From: Teretinema sp964641135
GTDB lineage: Bacteria > Spirochaetota > Spirochaetia > Treponematales > Treponemataceae
Direction of reading: 5' to 3'
Assembly (NCBI GenBank): GCA_964641135.1
Contig: CAZXJV010000115.1
Coordinates: 1-7,646, forward strand
DNA: 7,646 nt
Positions 4,601-7,646 of the stretch are shown piece by piece. The notes under the pieces are model-generated. The model made no database searches. It was not told the DNA's origin and worked only from the letters and a program-made list of their open reading frames with translations. How positions within the stretch are numbered: the stretch's first letter is position 1; each line of letters opens with the position of its first letter. The position numbers and the translations under genes were made by a program.

Positions 4601-6318
4601 TGCCCCGCTTCCCGGCACAACCTTCTGATACTCCGATCCCTCTCCCGAATAAAAAACATGCTTTTTTTATAAATTCCGGACTTCTTGCTGCAGCCGTCCT
4701 GCTGTTTGCCCTTCCCCAGCCAAATCCCCTTTCATTGAACGGTTTTCCGTTTTTGGCCTGGTTCGCTTTTATTCCTCTTTTTATACTGATCCGCAGAATC
4801 AGTTTTCGTTCTTCTTTTTTGTGGGGGGCTGTATACGGCGCCCTGTGTTACTGTGTATATACCCATTGGCTCCTGGTTTTTCATCCCCTTGCAATGTATA
4901 TTATTGCAAGCCTGTACTTTTTTTATCTGATGCTCGCTGTTCCTGCCCTCAAGCTGGCAGATATGCTGTTTCCGAAACGGGGTTTTATAGTCCAATGGAT
5001 AGTGTGGGTAGGGTATGAGTATCTCAAGACACTCGGCTTTAACGGATACTCGTACGGTGTTATAGGCTATTCTCAATGGTCATGGCCGGTAATTATCCGT
5101 ATAGCTTCCATTTTCGGTGTGTGGGGTGTTTCTGCCTTGATCGTGTTCCCTTCCGCCTGGCTTGCCGGAGCATTTAATCATTCTGTTTCTGTTCATACCG
5201 GTAAACATCCAATGGTTAAAAAACTGCTAAGCGGATTTCCTGCCTTTTTTTGTAATCACCGTATCAGCGCTGTTGTGTGGGCTCTCGCCCTGGTATTTAC
5301 CCTGGTCTGGGGTGTATGGATAGCTCCGCGCGATTATTCGCAGGATCCTTCAGTTACCGTAGCACTTATTCAGCCGAACAGTGACCCCTGGATGGGCGGT
5401 CATAATACCTATGTACGCGATTTTCAGACTTTAAAACGACTTTCAAACGAGGCTCTTGCATCCCACCCGGAAATTTCCTTTGTTGTCTGGCCCGAAACAG
5501 CTTTTATACCCCGTATCGACTGGCACTACCGGTACCGTGAAGACCGCTTGTCCTATGATCTGGTAGTTGAGTTGCTTGAGTATATAGATACGGCTCCTGT
5601 CCCCTTTGTCATCGGCAATGATGATGCTGTCCGGGAACGGAATGAACTGGGAATCCTGGATCGGGTAGACTACAATGCTGTATTTTTGTTCAGGCCCGGG
5701 GTGAATGTCATTCCTCCCGAACCTGAACGCTATCGAAAGATGCATCTGGTTCCTTTTACTGAACACTTTCCCTATAGACGCCTTTTTCCCTGGATATACA
5801 ATCTGTTGATCGAGTTCGATACACATTTCTGGAAAAAGGGTACCGAAGCGACTGTGTTTGAAGTTGACGGCCTGCATTTTTCATCTCCTGTCTGTTTTGA
5901 GGATACCTTTGGATATATTTCACGCCGGTTTGTACGAAACGGGGCGCGGGCTATTGTTAACCTTACAAATGATGCCTGGGCAAACAGTGCTTCCTGTCAG
6001 TATCAGCATCTTGCGATGGCTGTTTTCCGGACTGTAGAAAACGGTGTTCCCCTGGTGCGCTCGACAGCGAGCGGTCAGACTGCATTTGTCGACCCGAATG
6101 GCATCGTTACTGCCATGGCTCCATCTTTTGAACAGGCCTGGTTAACAGGAACAATTCCGCTTATCCGCAATTGGCGGCCTACGTTATATGTTCTGTGGGG
6201 TGATATTTTGGGGCAGGGTATGGCTGTTGCCGGATTCCTGCTCTTGATCTGGGGCTTGTTGACAAAGCTGCGTAAAGAAGGGAAAATCAATATATGGACA
6301 CCAGAAAGAAGATTCTGA
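4600..6318 (+). CDS. lnt: Apolipoprotein N-acyltransferase
   Basis: Membrane enzyme that adds the third acyl chain to the N-terminal cysteine of lipoproteins, using phospholipid as donor; the last step of lipoprotein maturation. The 572-residue protein starts with a polytopic membrane part (about residues 20-245, several hydrophobic helices). A periplasmic nitrilase-like domain follows (about 255-510), then a final membrane helix (about 535-555). The catalytic triad is visible: E299 in VVWPETAF, K380 in YRKMHLVPF, C432 in PVCFEDTF. The supporting glutamates E388 and E434 match E343 and E389 of E. coli Lnt in spacing. E. coli Lnt has 512 residues; the extra length lies in the membrane part and loops. 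The ATG overlaps the hup stop (TGATG), with GGGAGGG just before it, so translational coupling is likely. The 3' end overlaps the next gene by 25 bases. Confidence 0.95.
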   Translation: MPRFPAQPSDTPIPLPNKKHAFFINSGLLAAAVLLFALPQPNPLSLNGFPFLAWFAFIPLFILIRRISFRSSFLWGAVYGALCYCVYTHWLLVFHPLAMYIIASLYFFYLMLAVPALKLADMLFPKRGFIVQWIVWVGYEYLKTLGFNGYSYGVIGYSQWSWPVIIRIASIFGVWGVSALIVFPSAWLAGAFNHSVSVHTGKHPMVKKLLSGFPAFFCNHRISAVVWALALVFTLVWGVWIAPRDYSQDPSVTVALIQPNSDPWMGGHNTYVRDFQTLKRLSNEALASHPEISFVVWPETAFIPRIDWHYRYREDRLSYDLVVELLEYIDTAPVPFVIGNDDAVRERNELGILDRVDYNAVFLFRPGVNVIPPEPERYRKMHLVPFTEHFPYRRLFPWIYNLLIEFDTHFWKKGTEATVFEVDGLHFSSPVCFEDTFGYISRRFVRNGARAIVNLTNDAWANSASCQYQHLAMAVFRTVENGVPLVRSTASGQTAFVDPNGIVTAMAPSFEQAWLTGTIPLIRNWRPTLYVLWGDILGQGMAVAGFLLLIWGLLTKLRKEGKINIWTPERRF

Positions 6319-6971
6319 TCGTTGATGACGAGCAGATAAATGTGGAATTTTTTGACCTGATGCTTTCAAAGCTCGGTTTTGTTGTAGAAAAAGCGGCAAA
6401 CGGTCGTGAGGCCCTTGAAAAGGTAAAGGATTTTAATCCTGATCTTGTCATGCTGGATAACATCATGCCCAAAATGTCCGGATGGGAAGTTACCAAACTT
6501 CTTAAAACCGATCCGGCTTGGGTACAGTGGAAAGACATTCCCATTATCATGTTTTCGGCAATGGATGATGTTAAAGACAAAATAGAAGGTTTCGAACTCG
6601 GGGTTGATGATTATATAACCAAACCATTCAACTTCTCTGAAGTTTTGGCCCGAATCCGTTCTGTTATGCGTAATCATGAATTAATTGAACAGCTAAAAAA
6701 ACGTGAATCGCGCCTGGAACTTCAGGAGCAGCTTAATGCCCGCCTGATGAGTTATGTTGAGCTGGTATCCGGTAAACTGACCGGTTTGTGCGAAATAGAA
6801 CAGACTATTGATGGACATGCCTTGCAGAACGAACTTGGTTCCTGCCGCATTGAATATGAAAAACTGCAAAAGCTTGTCAACGAGTTACAGGATGAGGTCC
6901 GCCGTCTGAAAAGCAGTGAGATAGCGGTAACCTCTCTGGAAAGCGAGCTGCGTAAAGCCTATAGCGAGTAA
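6294..6971 (+). CDS. Response regulator: receiver domain plus C-terminal coiled coil
   Basis: A two-component receiver without a DNA-binding or enzymatic output domain. Residues 1-125 form the receiver: acidic pair D11-D12, phosphoacceptor D55 (in MLDNIMPKMSG), S88 in the switch position, K110-P111 at the end, so it should be phosphorylation-competent. From about 125 to 225 the sequence is rich in Glu, Lys, Leu and Gln with heptad-like spacing (QLKKRESRLELQEQL; KLQKLVNELQDEVRRLK), a probable coiled coil for dimerisation or partner binding. The start overlaps lnt by 25 bases; GAAGGG at 6277-6282 lies 11 bases upstream, a slightly long spacing, so coupling to lnt translation is plausible. No histidine kinase gene is in the window. 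Because it lies with a TPR protein and a bactofilin, protein-protein signalling is more likely than direct gene control; the partner is unknown. Confidence 0.9.
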   Translation: MDTRKKILIVDDEQINVEFFDLMLSKLGFVVEKAANGREALEKVKDFNPDLVMLDNIMPKMSGWEVTKLLKTDPAWVQWKDIPIIMFSAMDDVKDKIEGFELGVDDYITKPFNFSEVLARIRSVMRNHELIEQLKKRESRLELQEQLNARLMSYVELVSGKLTGLCEIEQTIDGHALQNELGSCRIEYEKLQKLVNELQDEVRRLKSSEIAVTSLESELRKAYSE

Positions 6972-6975
6972 TCTG

Positions 6976-7197
6976 ATGTTGACAGAACAAAAAAAAATCG
7001 TCCTTGAGCATTTTTCTGCTGGCAGGCGGTTTTATAAACTGATGGATTTTTCACAGGCAAAAGCCGAATTTGCTGCCGCCCTGGCTGCAGAACCGGATGA
7101 CGGACCTTCCCGCGTATACCTTGACCGCTGTGAATATTATATTCAGAATCCTCCTCCTGAAGATTGGGACGGGGTTTTTACCATGACCACAAAATAG
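6976..7197 (+). CDS. Small TPR-like protein resembling the tail of class III adenylate cyclases
   Basis: The 73-residue product forms roughly one and a half to two TPR-type helical pairs: AGRRFYKLMDFSQAKAEF (15-32) followed by AALAAEPDDGPSRVYLDRC. It ends with PPPEDWDGVFTMTTK. As I know the family, the pattern F-x2-A-L-x3-P-D-D-x-P-S-x3-L-x-R-C-x3, PP-x2-DWDGV is found at the extreme C-terminus of CHASE2/class III adenylate cyclases of spirochaetes and other bacteria, just after the catalytic domain. Here it stands alone, with no cyclase in the window. The start lies 4 bases after the regulator stop with only a weak ribosome binding site, so it probably depends on coupling. No signal peptide or membrane segment. 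It may be an adaptor between the regulator and the bactofilin; that is inference. Confidence 0.75.
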   Translation: MLTEQKKIVLEHFSAGRRFYKLMDFSQAKAEFAAALAAEPDDGPSRVYLDRCEYYIQNPPPEDWDGVFTMTTK

Positions 7198-7204
7198 GAT
7201 ATAT

Positions 7205-7621
7205 ATGGCACGTTTTTCTGAACGCGAGCGTGAAAGGGATGTTACCGTTTTTGGTGAGGAAACCCGTTTTGAAGGTGTCTTGCGCTTTACCGAGGAGCTG
7301 CATATCGCCGGGACCTTTGACGGCACCATTGATGCCCAGGGAACACTTGTTGTAAAAAAGGGCGCTGTATGCAAGGCAGATTATATTAAAGCTGCCTCCA
7401 TTATTGTTGAAGGTTCTGTTACCGGCGACGTAACAGCCGGCGACCGTATTGAAATGCGTTCCGGAAGTTCCGTACGCGGAAATATTACCGCCAGCAGGCT
7501 TAAAATTGCCGATGGGGTCTCCTTTGAAGGGTCTGTGGAGATGATACGGTCAACCGGCAAGATAGATGTTTTTGCCGGCCGGGGAGAGGTATTGAAAGAC
7601 AGTCTGCGTCGTCAACAGTGA
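7205..7621 (+). CDS. Bactofilin (polymer-forming cytoskeletal protein)
   Basis: Bactofilins assemble into stable filaments without nucleotide and act as scaffolds for cell shape, wall enzymes or polar structures. The 138-residue product has a short charged N-terminal tail (FSERERERD). The central domain (about residues 13-114) is built of short hydrophobic-glycine repeats typical of the right-handed beta helix: G-T-F-D-G-T-I (36-42), V-E-G-S-V-T-G-D-V (68-76), V-R-G-N-I-T-A (90-96), F-E-G-S-V-E-M (107-113). A short C-terminal tail follows (about 115-138). The length is normal for the family. The AGGA at 7196-7199 is five bases from the ATG, and the gene follows the TPR gene after 7 bases. There is no transmembrane segment or amphipathic helix that I can point to with confidence. 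The downstream gene may overlap its stop codon. Confidence 0.92.
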   Translation: MARFSERERERDVTVFGEETRFEGVLRFTEELHIAGTFDGTIDAQGTLVVKKGAVCKADYIKAASIIVEGSVTGDVTAGDRIEMRSGSSVRGNITASRLKIADGVSFEGSVEMIRSTGKIDVFAGRGEVLKDSLRRQQ

Positions 7622-7646
7622 TGATGAACCTGGTGCTGAGCCGCGC
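7621..7646 (+). CDS. Possible start of a further operon gene, cut off by the window
   Basis: An ATG overlaps the bactofilin stop codon by one base (TGATG), the same arrangement as hup/lnt. A second in-frame ATG follows at 7624. The frame stays open to the edge (M-M-N-L-V-L-S-R). I see no clear ribosome binding site, so translation would rest on coupling. Eight codons do not allow identification. Confidence 0.3.

Noticed and set aside
5443..5877. 144-residue minus-strand open frame inside lnt
   Set aside because: It overlaps the conserved nitrilase domain of lnt, shows no domain and has no promoter or ribosome binding site.
1..7646. CRISPR array, insertion sequence, prophage or attachment site next to the tRNA
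   Set aside because: No direct repeats with regular spacers, no transposase or integrase, and no repeat of the tRNA 3' end was seen in the window; all genes look like housekeeping genes with similar base use.

Overview
The window looks like chromosomal housekeeping DNA from a free-living or host-associated bacterium of moderate GC content. I favour the Spirochaetota (Spirochaeta/Treponema-like). The reasons are the order rpsT - hup - lnt, which I recall from treponemes, a bactofilin gene, a stand-alone receiver protein, and a small TPR protein that resembles the tail of the class III cyclases common in that phylum. This placement is inference from gene content, not from a database search. There is no sign of phage, insertion sequence, CRISPR array or plasmid.

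Layout. Positions 1-52 are the 3' two thirds of a tRNA-Glu(UUC) gene, closed by a strong intrinsic terminator (73-104). Two genes read rightward from 163 to 3411. The first is an 820-residue protein that joins an intact JAMM/RadC-like metalloprotease-type domain to a DinG/XPD-type iron-sulfur helicase. The second is a PlsC-type 1-acylglycerol-3-phosphate acyltransferase. A near-perfect palindromic terminator (3413-3444) separates them from a convergent 56-codon gene on the minus strand (3468-3638) encoding a basic zinc-ribbon protein. That small gene and rpsT (3786-4061) are transcribed divergently from two sigma70-type promoters, each with 17-bp spacers, and a GC-rich imperfect palindrome lies between the two -35 boxes.

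rpsT uses a TTG start and is followed by a structured 3' region and a terminator (4137-4176). Directly after that terminator a new promoter (TTAACA-17-TATTAT, with an inverted repeat inside the spacer) begins a tightly packed operon that runs off the right edge: hup (HU-type DNA-binding protein), lnt (apolipoprotein N-acyltransferase), a receiver plus coiled-coil response regulator, a 73-residue TPR protein, a bactofilin, and possibly the first codons of another gene. Gaps are 7 bp or less, or the genes overlap (1 bp hup/lnt, 25 bp lnt/regulator), so co-translation is likely.

How the genes may work together. plsC and lnt both serve the envelope, in phospholipid synthesis and lipoprotein maturation. 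The last three complete genes (receiver, TPR, bactofilin) form a compact set that could couple a phosphorylation signal to a polymerising cytoskeletal protein. The most unusual items are the JAMM-helicase fusion, the orphan cyclase-tail TPR protein beside the bactofilin, and the small zinc-ribbon gene with its very strong promoter.
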